Shown piece by piece: positions 1 through 9,400 of a stretch of DNA of 64,000 bases (its first letter is position 1; each line of letters starts with the position of its first letter). Below the pieces are notes generated by a model, which saw only the letters and a program-made list of their open reading frames with translations, searched no databases and was not told the origin of the DNA. The translations under genes were made by a program, and so were the position numbers. The DNA comes from Hominisplanchenecus faecis. Its GTDB lineage: Bacteria > Bacillota > Clostridia > Lachnospirales > Lachnospiraceae. Where the stretch lies: assembly GCF_020687205.1 (NCBI RefSeq), contig NZ_JAJEQE010000010.1, positions 1-64,000 of the forward strand, read 5' to 3'.

Positions 1-4
1 CACC

Positions 5-68
5 GACCGAAGCGGAGCGTAGAAAGGATTGTGGGAGTGCAACGCACGGAACAATCCGTAGGCATCAT
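5..68. repeat. Dispersed intergenic hairpin repeat, copy A
   Basis: Shares the blocks CGAAGCGGAGC, GATTG(T/C)GGGAGT and CAAT(C/T)CG(T/C)AGGCATC with copies near 27158 and 53005. GGATTGT and ACAATCC inside it are complementary and would form a hairpin. No coding potential. It lies upstream of the HPt gene. Confidence 0.6.
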
Positions 69-196
69 AGTTGGGGACTTTTGACTCCAACATCATATAA
101 TGAAAAGTATGGAATAAGATAACAGTTACTTAAGATAGATCTAAGGAGCGGATGAAATATCCGCTTTCTTCGATTCTGCAAGAAGAGAGGAAAGAC

Positions 197-553
197 ATGA
201 CAATAAGAGAATGTTACGAAAAGACCGGGTCTGATTACGAAAGCATTTTGAAAAGATTTGGCAGCGAAGCGATGATCCAGAGATTTGCACTGAAGTTTTT
301 AAAGGACGGCAGTTTTTCGGATCTGAAAGATGCCCTGGAAGCAAAAGATGGAGAAAGAGCTTTCCGTGCAGCTCACACGCTGAAAGGCGTATGCATCAAC
401 CTGGGATTTGACCGGCTTTATAACGTAAGTGCAGAGCTGACAGAGAAACTGCGAGGCAGAGAGATCGAAGAGAGCGAAGAGCTCTTTGAACAGGTTGAAA
501 AAGAATACCATGCCCTGACTGCTGTATTAAAGCAGTACGAATCAGAACTTTAA
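197..553 (+). CDS. HPt (histidine phosphotransfer) domain protein
   Basis: A 118-residue single-domain protein that should carry phosphoryl groups between a hybrid kinase and a response regulator in the cytoplasm. The motif AHTLKGVCINLG, near residue 60, has the phospho-accepting His followed by the LKG typical of HPt domains; the rest is predicted as a helical bundle. The ATG at 197 is preferred because it follows GAGAGG with a 6-base spacer; an in-frame ATG at 152 has an AAGGAG only 3 bases away and would add 15 residues that are not part of the domain. The next gene, 45 bases downstream, contains a receiver domain and is the obvious candidate partner. The partner kinase is not in the window. 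Confidence 0.88.
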   Translation: MTIRECYEKTGSDYESILKRFGSEAMIQRFALKFLKDGSFSDLKDALEAKDGERAFRAAHTLKGVCINLGFDRLYNVSAELTEKLRGREIEESEELFEQVEKEYHALTAVLKQYESEL

Positions 554-598
554 AAAGATCGGATGCGAAAGAGAAAATTGCAGTGAGGAGATGAACTT

Positions 599-2617
599 AT
601 GGAATCGGCAAACGGTATAACAAGGCAGCAGGCAGAAGACGAAATGCAGCTTTTCAAGAAAGTCTTTACCGTTGTACGGCTGCTGGATGGAGAACATCTG
701 GAACAGATGCATAAGAGATGCAAGCTGGACTGTAAAGACGAGAAAGAGAAAAGTGAGTGTTATGAAATATGGAATAAAGACCATCCATGTGAAAACTGCA
801 CTTCCCTGCAGGCACTGTATCAGCGGACACAGAAGACCAAGCTTGAATTTATCGAGGATGAGGTTTATCAGGTCACTTCCAGATACATAAAAGTAGACGG
901 AAGAGACTGCGTGATGGAGCTTGTCAAATACATGGACATGGATACGCTGGTGGATTCCCGTGGCTGTGAAAAGCTGGTCAATCAGCTGATCGAGTATGAT
1001 CAGAGATTGTATAAAGATGCACTGACCGGTGTATATAACCGTCGCTATTTTGAAGAGCAGATCAAGAAAAAGAATGAAAATGCCGGGGTGGCTGTCATTG
1101 ATATGGATGACTTCAAACTGTGCAACGATACGCTCGGCCACAGTGCGGGAGATGCCGCACTCAGAACGATGGTAAAGACAGTTAAACACTGTATCCGCAA
1201 GACGGATATCCTGATCCGTTACGGCGGAGATGAGTTTATTCTGATTCTGCAGAACATCAAAAAAGAAAATTTTTTCAATAAACTGGTCCAGATCCAGAGT
1301 GATATCCATGCTGCAAACGTACCGGGATTTCCAAAGCTTCAGCTTTCGGTCAGTATCGGCGGAGTGATATCCTCAAAAGAGACGGTCGAGCATGCAGTTA
1401 TGCAGGCAGATAAACTGATGTATCAGGCAAAAGAGCATAAAAATATGGTTGTTACGGAAGATAATGCCTCCTATGTTGCACCGGGAGTGGCAAACAGAAA
1501 GGCACGGCAGCAGATTCTGATCGTGGATGACTCGGAGATGAACCGTGCCATTCTTTCAGAGATGCTGAAAAAGGATTTTGATATTCTGGAGGCAGAAAAC
1601 GGAAAAGAATGTCTGGATATCCTGCAGCAGTACGGCATGGGGATTTCCCTAGTGCTGCTTGATATCGTAATGCCGGTTGTGGATGGATTTGAAGTGCTGG
1701 ATGTGATGGTACATAACCACTGGATCGAGGACATTCCGGTCATTATGATCTCCAGTGAGGATTCAGAACCTTATATCCGGCGTGCTTATGAGCTTGGTGT
1801 ATCAGATTATATCAACCGTCCGTTTGATGCAAAAGTAGTATGTCAGAGGGTGTATAATACAATCAAACTGTATGCAAAACAGAGAAAACTGGTGACGCTG
1901 GTTACCGATCAGATCTACGAAAAAGAAAAGAACAACCAGATGATGATCAGTATCCTAAGTCAGATCGTAGAATTTCGAAACGGTGAGAGCGGACTTCATG
2001 TATTACATATCAATATTTTATCAGAACTGCTTCTGGAGCGTCTGGTACAGAAGACGGATAAATATCAGATATCGGCACAGAGGCGTTCTCTGATCACGAT
2101 GGCTTCTGCACTGCATGACATCGGCAAGATCGGCATCGATGACAAGATCCTCAATAAACCGGGCAGACTGACACCGGAAGAGTTTGATGAGATGAAAAAG
2201 CACACGATCATCGGAGAGTCTATCCTGAAAAACGTCGGTATTTATCAGAATGAAGAGCTGGTGCAGCTGGCCATGCAAATCTGCAGATGGCATCATGAGC
2301 GTTATGACGGCAGGGGCTATCCGGACGGACTGAAGGGCGAAGAGATCCCGATCGAAGTCCAGGTTGTATCGATCGCAGATGTCTATGATGCACTGGTAAG
2401 CGAACGTGTCTACAAAAAGGCATATTCGCATAAAAAAGCAGTGGAAATGATCCTGAACGGTGAGTGTGGACAGTTTAATCCTCTGCTGCTGGAGTGTCTG
2501 CAGGATATTCAGGACCGTATCGATGAAGAGTTTCAGAATGTAGAAAATCAGAGCGAAGAAGAGAATCAGGAGCGAAAGGTACACGATCAGATCATGGAGA
2601 CGACGGTGCTGGGCTGA
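599..2617 (+). CDS. GGDEF - receiver - HD-GYP three-module signalling protein
   Basis: A 672-residue cytosolic protein that combines cyclic-di-GMP synthesis and breakdown. Order: a PAS-like N-terminal region of about 125 residues with clustered cysteines (CKLDC, then PCENC near residue 65); a GGDEF domain with an intact GGDEF signature near residue 208; a receiver domain with DDSEMNR and the phospho-acceptor Asp in LLDIVMP near residue 354; and an HD-GYP phosphodiesterase with HDIGKIG near 505 and HHERYDGRGYPDG near 564. Both catalytic signatures look complete. Start chosen at ATG 599, after GAGGAG. It probably forms an operon with the HPt gene, suggesting a phosphorelay that sets whether c-di-GMP is made or degraded; that link is inferred from adjacency. 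No transmembrane segment is seen, so any signal is sensed inside the cell. Confidence 0.93.
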   Translation: MESANGITRQQAEDEMQLFKKVFTVVRLLDGEHLEQMHKRCKLDCKDEKEKSECYEIWNKDHPCENCTSLQALYQRTQKTKLEFIEDEVYQVTSRYIKVDGRDCVMELVKYMDMDTLVDSRGCEKLVNQLIEYDQRLYKDALTGVYNRRYFEEQIKKKNENAGVAVIDMDDFKLCNDTLGHSAGDAALRTMVKTVKHCIRKTDILIRYGGDEFILILQNIKKENFFNKLVQIQSDIHAANVPGFPKLQLSVSIGGVISSKETVEHAVMQADKLMYQAKEHKNMVVTEDNASYVAPGVANRKARQQILIVDDSEMNRAILSEMLKKDFDILEAENGKECLDILQQYGMGISLVLLDIVMPVVDGFEVLDVMVHNHWIEDIPVIMISSEDSEPYIRRAYELGVSDYINRPFDAKVVCQRVYNTIKLYAKQRKLVTLVTDQIYEKEKNNQMMISILSQIVEFRNGESGLHVLHINILSELLLERLVQKTDKYQISAQRRSLITMASALHDIGKIGIDDKILNKPGRLTPEEFDEMKKHTIIGESILKNVGIYQNEELVQLAMQICRWHHERYDGRGYPDGLKGEEIPIEVQVVSIADVYDALVSERVYKKAYSHKKAVEMILNGECGQFNPLLLECLQDIQDRIDEEFQNVENQSEEENQERKVHDQIMETTVLG

Positions 2618-2624
2618 GAAAAAG

Positions 2625-2648
2625 AGGGCAGTACTGTTGCTCTGCCCT
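2625..2648 (+). terminator. Possible weak terminator after the c-di-GMP gene
   Basis: AGGGCAG and CTGCCCT form a 7-bp stem with a 10-base loop just after the stop codon, but no T-tract follows. It may be a partial terminator or an RNA-stabilising hairpin. Confidence 0.35.
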
Positions 2649-2692
2649 GCCATGACGCTGCTGTGCGGCTGTTCCAAAAAAGCTGCTCTGCC

Positions 2693-2721
2693 TTGACTTT
2701 TGATGTAAATTTTGATATGAT
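2693..2721 (+). promoter_or_regulatory. Sigma-A promoter of ptsH
   Basis: TTGACT (2693-2698), a 17-base spacer, TATGAT (2716-2721). Transcription should start near 2729, giving a leader of about 90 bases before the HPr start codon. Confidence 0.75.
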
Positions 2722-2818
2722 TGCGTCAGTAGTCGCAATACATCAGGAGGAACTGTCCAAGGCAGATCTGGCAGGTGATGAACGATTTATACAACAAAAC
2801 GAAAAGGTGGGATTTTTG

Positions 2819-3079
2819 ATGAAACAGTTTACTTACACAATTCAGGATTCAATGGGTATCCATGCAAGACCGGCAGGTCTGCTTGTAAAAGCTGCAGCAG
2901 CATTCAAAGACACAACGATCGAAATCAGCAGCAACGGCAAAAAAGCTGACGTTAAGAGAATCATGGCAATCATGAGCATGGGCGTTAAGCAGGGTGCAGA
3001 AGTAACCGTTACCTGTGAAGGTGCGGATGAAGATGCAGCAGCAGAAGCTATGGAGAAATTCTTCAAAGAAAATCTGTAA
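2819..3079 (+). CDS. Phosphocarrier protein HPr
   Basis: An 86-residue HPr, the small soluble phosphocarrier of the PTS that passes phosphate from EI (His15) to sugar-specific EIIA domains and in Firmicutes is also a target of HPr kinase at Ser46. The sequence shows GIHARPAG with the catalytic His, and IMSMGVKQG around the regulatory Ser. The reading frame is open further upstream, but the ATG at 2819 matches the family start (MKQFTYTIQD) and has AGGTGG 9 bases before it. The gene is isolated: own promoter upstream, strong terminator at 3131, and no ptsI (EI) next to it. It would energise the GlcNAc PTS permease encoded near 54 kb. Confidence 0.96.
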   Translation: MKQFTYTIQDSMGIHARPAGLLVKAAAAFKDTTIEISSNGKKADVKRIMAIMSMGVKQGAEVTVTCEGADEDAAAEAMEKFFKENL

Positions 3080-3130
3080 GAGTTACTGCCGTCAGGGAGA
3101 CTGACAGAGTGATTTTAAAAAGTATAATGA

Positions 3131-3168
3131 AAGAGGCATGGCCGGAGACGGTTGTGCTTCTTTTTTTG
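3131..3168 (+). terminator. Intrinsic terminator of ptsH
   Basis: A 14-bp stem with several G-T pairs (AAGAGGCATGGCCG against CGGTTGTGCTTCTT), a GAGA loop, then a run of T. Confidence 0.82.
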
Positions 3169-3244
3169 TGACAGGAAAAAGTCGCAAGCAGCAGTTTTTT
3201 TGGGGGTTCCGGCACCAGAGTGCAAAAGGCGGGTGAAAGAAGCA

Positions 3245-3583
3245 ATGGATCGCGTGGCACTTCAGGCAGAACGCCGTATTGCGATTTTTGACGGGCATGT
3301 CCGGGAGGTGATGGAATGATCTTTCAGTCAATAAAAATGGCAGGGAATTCCATCGCATCGAACAAGATGTGTTCCTTTCTGACGATGCTTGGCATCATCA
3401 TCGGTGTGGCGTCTCTGATCGTACTGGTGTCAATCGCAGACGGAGCGATTCGAAAATGACGAAGATGCCTTTACGATCGTCAACCAGTCAGCTGTTATGG
3501 AAACGATGGAGAGCGTGACGAATACTCTGGCGTGGAAAGCCGCCAGAAAACATCCGATCGACGCACTGCGTTATTCTGGTTGA
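3245..3583 (+). pseudogene. Remnant of a MacB/FtsX-type ABC exporter operon
   Basis: Three fragments of two genes survive. 3245-3319 encodes the end of the ATPase (RVALQAERRIAIFDGHVRE, as at the C-terminus of MacB-type ATPases). 3316-3459 starts in the usual 4-base overlap and encodes the cytosolic start and first membrane helix of the permease (SNKMCSFLTMLGIIIGVASL) and then hits a stop. 3452-3583, in another frame, encodes a late periplasmic piece (DEDAFTIVNQSAVMETMESV) joined directly to the C-terminal tail (AWKAARKHPIDALRYSG, stop). The bulk of the periplasmic domain and membrane helices 2-4 are missing, so there were at least two internal deletions. The product cannot be functional. Confidence 0.85.
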
Positions 3584-3608
3584 CCAAACGGGAAAAACTT
3601 TATATAAT
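3580..3608 (+). promoter_or_regulatory. Sigma-A promoter upstream of the caspase-like gene
   Basis: TTGACC (3580-3585), 17 bases, TATAAT (3603-3608); the -35 box overlaps the last codon of the exporter remnant. The start would be near 3615, only about 25 bases before a strong terminator. Confidence 0.7.
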
Positions 3609-3614
3609 AAAATC

Positions 3615-3686
3615 ACGAAGGGTTTCGTGGTGAAATAGTCAAAAAAGGAGAAATTTTCAGCGAAATAGGGAAATTTCTCCTTTTTT
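3615..3686 (+). ncRNA. Candidate short RNA or attenuated leader
   Basis: A good promoter (3580-3608) is followed by a small hairpin (CACGAA / TTCGTG near 3614-3630) and then a terminator, giving a predicted RNA of about 70 bases. The transcript would end before the caspase-like gene at 3751 unless the terminator is read through. The existence of the RNA is inferred from the signals only. Confidence 0.35.
3641..3686 (+). terminator. Intrinsic terminator before the caspase-like gene
   Basis: AAAGGAGAAATTT pairs perfectly with AAATTTCTCCTTT around a 14-base loop, flanked by A-tract and T-tract, so it could act in both directions. Confidence 0.8.
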
Positions 3687-3750
3687 GTAATACCAGGGTT
3701 AAACCAATCAAAATGTATGTTGATCCGACAAAGCGATGAGGGAGGCAGAA

Positions 3751-6213
3751 ATGAAAAGTACAGAAGAAAGATTAAAAAAAGCGGCACTGGGAGCAGGATG
3801 CCTGTTTCTGGCACTGGGAGCATTTGAAATGCAGAGCCATGCAGCAGATGCCGCATCCCAGGTGCAGTCAAGAGCGTTGCTGGTCACACGCGGTGACTAC
3901 GAAGGAACGGAGTATGATCTGACACCGGGACCGCAGAATGACGGAGTGAATGTAAGCCGTATGTTACAGAATGCATATGGCGGACAGAATATTTCCATTA
4001 CCACGGAAGAGAAAACGAAAACAAAAAGTGAATTAAAGAAGGCGATTCAGACTGCATTTGCAGATTCGGATGCGGATGATGTCAATTATTTTTATTATTC
4101 CGGGCACGGACAGCAGGATGGACTCTGTCTGGAAATGGGAAGAAGCCGTGAGAATGTTGTGACGCCGCAGGATCTCTATGACTGTTTTGCAGGTATCGAA
4201 GGAAAAAATGTGCTGATCATGGACTGCTGTTACAGCGGCACGATGGGTTCGCAGACCAGGAGCATTGGGCTGCAGAGTCTTCTTAAAAACACAGTCAGCC
4301 GGGATGAGGCAGCAGAAACTTTTGTCGATCAGTTTACGGAAGGTTTTGCACAGGCAGAAAAAGAAAATCAGGGATTTCAGAGTCGGACGGTGTTAAACAG
4401 CAGCCGTTTCCGTCTTCTGATGGCAGCGGCAGATGACGAACTTTCCAATCAGGTGATCCGAGGTGATAACAGCGATATCGGAGACGGCGGAAGCGAAAAT
4501 GAGGAAGCATCTGCAGAACGTACAGAACCGAAACAGGCCTCCGCCTACGGTGTGTTTACCGGATCGTTGGTCTATGGAAACGGCATCCATGCAGAACTTG
4601 CAGAGACGGACGTTGATTTTGAGGATGCCACGATCGGCACGGCACCGGCGGATTATGACGGAGACGGAGAGATCACCTTTAACGAGATCAGACGTTTCAC
4701 GCAGAACCACTGTGTTGCAAACCATATGCGGATGTATCCGTCAGACAATCAGGAGGTGTTCCTGCCGGCGGCACAGAAAGCAGAGAAGGCATCTTTTGAG
4801 AAAGCAGTTCTGCATTATGCAGAAGATGGAACGCCGAAACTTCAGATATCTTATCAGGCAAGAGAAACGCTGAATGCAGAGGTTGCCTGGTATTATGCAG
4901 GATCTGCATGGGGCCTGCAGCAGCTTTTGTTTACCGTTTACGATCCGGAAGGACTTCCTGATTTTGAGAAAGATGCCGGTGTGGAGAAAGTGGATGGAAA
5001 ATCCGGAATTTCACTGAAACAGGGAAAAGGCAGTTTTGAAATAACAGTCGGAGATGAGCAGACCAGATATTATTCCGGCTATTTTGCCTGCATGATCCGC
5101 ACAGAAGGCTCGGATTTTTCTTATATCATACCATTTGCGGCTTCCGCAGAGGATCCTTCTCTTATCAATGATATGACGCTGTCGGCAGCGGAAGAACATG
5201 CACTTTCTTCTGAAGAGGAATGGGAACTTCTGGCAGATTTTGGATTTTATGTTTCCGAAGAAGGCAGCGATGCCGTACCGGAATTTCCGATACCGCTTAT
5301 GAGCTGCAGGATCCTGGATGCAGACGGAAACACCGTGCGTGTGCTTGCGGATCAGGAAATGGCAGAGATCGTGCAGCCGGACGGCACGGGAGAGTATCAG
5401 TGCCGTGCTTATTTCTGGTGGGACTGCCGTGATGAAAAGGGCAATAAAGTGAAAGCAGGTACTTACACTGCAGTGGTAACGGCAGAAGATGCATCAGGCA
5501 GCAAAACACTGGAAAAGGAAGTAAAACTTACAGAGGACGGAAGTTCGGAAACCGAAACGGAGAGCGAATCCGAAACAGAAAGAGAAACAGAAACGCAGCA
5601 GCCGTCTACGGAAGCACCGAATCCGAATACCGGAAAAGAAACCGAAAAGAAAGATCCGGCCGGAAATCATACAGAAAGCACGGAGAAAAAGGAAGTGCAG
5701 AGTATTTCTCTTGTCAGCCGTTCTGCTTTTTCCGGTCAGGAAAAGAACGGTGCCAAAATCGTGATCGGAGTCAGAGAAAGTGTTCGTTTAAATCCGGTGA
5801 TCACACCTGCTGATGCCGCAGATCAACGTGTGACTTACAAAAGCAGCAACAACAAAGTGGCAAGTGTCACACAGGGCGGTGTGATCCGGGCAAAGAAAAA
5901 AGGAAATGCCGTGATCACGGTCACAACTGCAAACCAGAAGACCTGCCGCATCAAAGTGACGGTCAGACAGGCACCAAAGAAGGTTACGATCGGTGCAAAA
6001 AACAGGACACTGAAAAAAGGAAAAACCCTCCGGCTTAGGGCGAAACTTCCGTCCGGAAGTGCCGCATTCGGCATCCGATACAACAGCAGCAGGAAAAAAA
6101 TTGCCACGGTGGATGCAAAGGGAAACGTGAAAGCCATCCGGAAAGGAAGTACAGTGATCACTGTGAAACTTTACAATGGAAAGAAAGCAAGACTGAAACT
6201 TACAGTCAAGTAA
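3751..6213 (+). CDS. Secreted caspase-like (C14) peptidase with Ig-like domains
   Basis: An 820-residue exported protein. A signal peptide (KK, then GCLFLALGAF, cut near QSHAADA) precedes a caspase-fold domain: His119 in YYSGHGQQDG and Cys160 in IMDCCYSG form the expected dyad. Downstream are an EF-hand-like loop (DYDGDGEITFNE, about residue 297), a FlgD-like Ig domain (ending WWDCRDEKGNKVKAGTY), a Glu/Ser/Thr-rich linker of about 60 residues and two bacterial Ig-like (Big_2) domains at the C-terminus. Start 3751 is preferred over 3736 because GGAGG lies 5 bases before it. No sortase motif or membrane anchor; the basic C-terminal Ig domains may bind the wall. Substrate unknown. The calcium loop suggests calcium-dependent activity, as in several bacterial C14 enzymes (inference). 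Confidence 0.85.
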   Translation: MKSTEERLKKAALGAGCLFLALGAFEMQSHAADAASQVQSRALLVTRGDYEGTEYDLTPGPQNDGVNVSRMLQNAYGGQNISITTEEKTKTKSELKKAIQTAFADSDADDVNYFYYSGHGQQDGLCLEMGRSRENVVTPQDLYDCFAGIEGKNVLIMDCCYSGTMGSQTRSIGLQSLLKNTVSRDEAAETFVDQFTEGFAQAEKENQGFQSRTVLNSSRFRLLMAAADDELSNQVIRGDNSDIGDGGSENEEASAERTEPKQASAYGVFTGSLVYGNGIHAELAETDVDFEDATIGTAPADYDGDGEITFNEIRRFTQNHCVANHMRMYPSDNQEVFLPAAQKAEKASFEKAVLHYAEDGTPKLQISYQARETLNAEVAWYYAGSAWGLQQLLFTVYDPEGLPDFEKDAGVEKVDGKSGISLKQGKGSFEITVGDEQTRYYSGYFACMIRTEGSDFSYIIPFAASAEDPSLINDMTLSAAEEHALSSEEEWELLADFGFYVSEEGSDAVPEFPIPLMSCRILDADGNTVRVLADQEMAEIVQPDGTGEYQCRAYFWWDCRDEKGNKVKAGTYTAVVTAEDASGSKTLEKEVKLTEDGSSETETESESETERETETQQPSTEAPNPNTGKETEKKDPAGNHTESTEKKEVQSISLVSRSAFSGQEKNGAKIVIGVRESVRLNPVITPADAADQRVTYKSSNNKVASVTQGGVIRAKKKGNAVITVTTANQKTCRIKVTVRQAPKKVTIGAKNRTLKKGKTLRLRAKLPSGSAAFGIRYNSSRKKIATVDAKGNVKAIRKGSTVITVKLYNGKKARLKLTVK

Positions 6214-6227
6214 ACGTATTGATGAAA

Positions 6228-6257
6228 TTGGACTGAAAATTGTAAAAAGAGTATAAT
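6228..6257 (+). promoter_or_regulatory. Candidate distal promoter of nifJ
   Basis: TTGGAC, 18 bases, TATAAT (6252-6257). It lies upstream of the hairpin at 6306, so transcripts from here would have to pass it. Confidence 0.4.
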
Positions 6258-6305
6258 AAAACTGAAAAAAGAGCTGGAATGTACAGCAAAAAATACAAGA
6301 AAAGA

Positions 6306-6344
6306 GTCTGTTTCCGTCGTTTCGGAAATGGACATTTTCTTTTT
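6306..6344 (+). terminator. Terminator of the caspase-like gene
   Basis: GTCTGTTTCCG pairs with CGGAAATGGAC (two G-T pairs) across a 6-base loop, followed by a T-rich stretch. The 3' arm overlaps the -35 box of the next promoter. Confidence 0.6.
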
Positions 6345-6357
6345 GTTGTGCTATAGT
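6329..6357 (+). promoter_or_regulatory. Candidate proximal promoter of nifJ
   Basis: TGGACA (6329-6334), 17 bases, TATAGT (6352-6357); about 105 bases of leader to the start codon. Confidence 0.6.
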
Positions 6358-6466
6358 AAAAATATATGGGTAACAACAGATTAGTAATTTTTTTCAATAA
6401 GGATACTAATTGAATTCCGCAAAAGGAATCTTTTTATCCAGCATCATTTTAAGGAGGTATAATAAA

Positions 6467-9400
6467 ATGGCTAGAAAAATGAAGACCATGGATGGTAACC
6501 ATGCAGCAGCTCATGCTTCTTATGCATATACAGATGTTGCAGCTATCTATCCTATCACACCTTCATCTGTTATGGCGGAGGCAACAGATGAATGGGCAAC
6601 TCAGGGAAGAAAAAATATTTTCGGACAGGAAGTTCAGGTAACAGAGATGCAGTCTGAGGCAGGTGCAGCAGGTACTGTACACGGATCTCTGGCAGCAGGT
6701 GCTCTGACAACTACTTACACAGCTTCTCAGGGTCTTCTTCTGATGATCCCGAACCTGTACAAGATCGCAGGCGAGCAGCTGCCGGGCGTATTCAACGTTT
6801 CTGCACGTGCACTGGCAAGCCACGCACTGTCAATCTTCGGTGATCATTCCGATATCTATGCCTGTCGTCAGACTGGATGTGCAATGCTCTGCGAATCCAG
6901 TGTACAGGAAGTTATGGACCTGACTCCGGTTGCTCATCTGGCAGCAATCAAAGGACGTATCCCGTTCATCAACTTCTTCGATGGTTTCCGTACATCTCAC
7001 GAGATCCAGAAGATTGAAACATGGGATTACGAAGATCTGAAGGATATGGCAGATATGGATGCAATCGATGCATTCCGTAAACATGCACTGAACCCGAACC
7101 ATCCTTGCCAGAGAGGTTCTGCACAGAACCCGGACATCTTTTTCCAGGCAAGAGAGGCTTGCAACCCTTACTACGATGCAATGCCGGCTATCGTTCAGGA
7201 ATACATGGACAAAGTAAATGCAAAGATCGGTACAAACTACAAACTGTTCAACTACTACGGTGCTGCTGATGCAGAAAAAGTAATCGTAGCTATGGGATCT
7301 GTAAATGATACCATCGAAGAGACCATCGATTACCTGATGGCTGCCGGTGAAAAAGTCGGTGTCGTAAAAGTTCGTCTGTACAGACCGTTCTGTGCAGAAG
7401 CACTGATCGATGCAATTCCGGAATCTGTAAAACAGATCACAGTTCTTGACAGAACAAAAGAGCCGGGTGCTATGGGCGAACCGCTGTACCTGGATGTAGT
7501 AGCAGCTCTGAAAGGTTCCAAATTCGATGCAGTTCCTGTATATTCAGGACGTTACGGACTTGGTTCCAAAGATACAACACCTACTCAGATCGTTGCTGTA
7601 TACAACAACACAGAAAAGAAAGTATTCACGATCGGTATCGAAGATGACGTTACCAATCTGTCTCTGCCGCTGGGCGAGCAGCTGATCACAACTCCGGAAG
7701 GAACCATCAACTGCAAGTTCTGGGGATTGGGAGCAGACGGTACCGTTGGAGCAAACAAGAACTCCATCAAGATCATCGGTGACAACACAGATATGTACGC
7801 TCAGGCTTACTTTGACTATGATTCAAAGAAATCCGGCGGTGTTACCATGTCTCACCTGCGTTTCGGTAAGAAACCGATCAAATCTACCTACCTGATCAAA
7901 AAAGCAAACTTTGTAGCATGCCACAATCCTTCCTATGTTCGTAAATACAACATGGTTCAGGAACTGGTTGACGGCGGTACATTCCTGCTGAACTGCCCAT
8001 GGGATATGGAAGGTCTGGAAAAACATCTGCCGGGTCAGGTAAAAGCATACATCGCAAAGCACAACATCAAATTCTACATCATTGATGGTGTTAAGATCGG
8101 TATTGAGACAGGCATGGGTCCGACTCGTATCAATACCATCCTGCAGTCTGCATTCTTTAAACTGGCAAACATCATTCCGGAAGAAAGAGCGATCGAGCTG
8201 ATGAAAGCAGCAGCAAAAGCAACTTACGGACGTAAAGGTGATGATGTCGTTCAGAAGAACTGGGCAGCTATCGATGAAGGTGCAAAACAGATCGTTGAAG
8301 TAAACGTTCCGGAAAGCTGGAAAGACGCACAGGACGAAGGTCTGGATACCAAAGTTGCAACAGGCGACCGTCAGGACGTAGTAGATTTCGTAAACAACAT
8401 CCAGAACAAAGTAAACGCTCAGGAAGGTAATACACTGCCTGTATCTGCATTCAAAGATTATGTGGACGGTACGACACCATCCGGTGCAGCTGCATTCGAA
8501 AAACGTGGTATCGCAGTAAACGTTCCTGTATGGAATCCGGAAAACTGTATCCAGTGTAACCGCTGTGCATACGTTTGTCCGCACGCTGTTATCCGTCCGG
8601 TAGCACTGACTGACGAAGAGGTTGCTGCAGCTCCGGAAGGACTGAAGACTCTGCCGATGACCGGTATGAAAGAATATAAATTCACAATGACTGTATCCGC
8701 TTACGACTGTACCGGATGTGGTTCCTGTGCAAACGTCTGCCCGGGCAAGAAAGGTGCAAAAGCACTGGCTATGGAAAACATGGAAGCAAATGCCGGCGAA
8801 CAGAAATACTTCGACTATGCAACAAAACTGCCTGCAAAAGCAGATGTGGTAGAAAAATTCAAAGAAAATACGGTAAAAGGTTCTCAGTTCAAACAGCCGC
8901 TGCTTGAGTTCTCAGGTGCCTGTGCAGGTTGTGGTGAGACACCGTATGCAAAACTGGTTACACAGCTGTTTGGTGACAGAATGTACATTGCAAACGCAAC
9001 AGGATGCTCCTCTATCTGGGGTAACTCTTCACCGTCCACACCGTACACCGTAAACGAAAAAGGACAGGGTCCTGCATGGAGCAACTCACTGTTCGAAGAT
9101 AATGCAGAGTTCGGTTATGGTATGCTGTTAGCTCAGAAAGCAATCCGTGAAGGACTGAAAGCAAAAGTAGAAGCTGTTGCTGCAAACGAAAAAGCTTCTG
9201 ATGAAGTGAAAGCAGCCTGCCAGGAATGGCTGGATACTTACAGCGTAGGTGCTACAAACGGAACAGCTACAGACAAACTGGTAGCAGCTCTGGAAGGCAT
9301 CGACTGTGATACATGTAAAGACATCGTCAAGAACAAAGATTTCCTGGCTAAGAAATCCCAGTGGATCTTCGGAGGTGACGGATGGGCTTATGATATCGGA

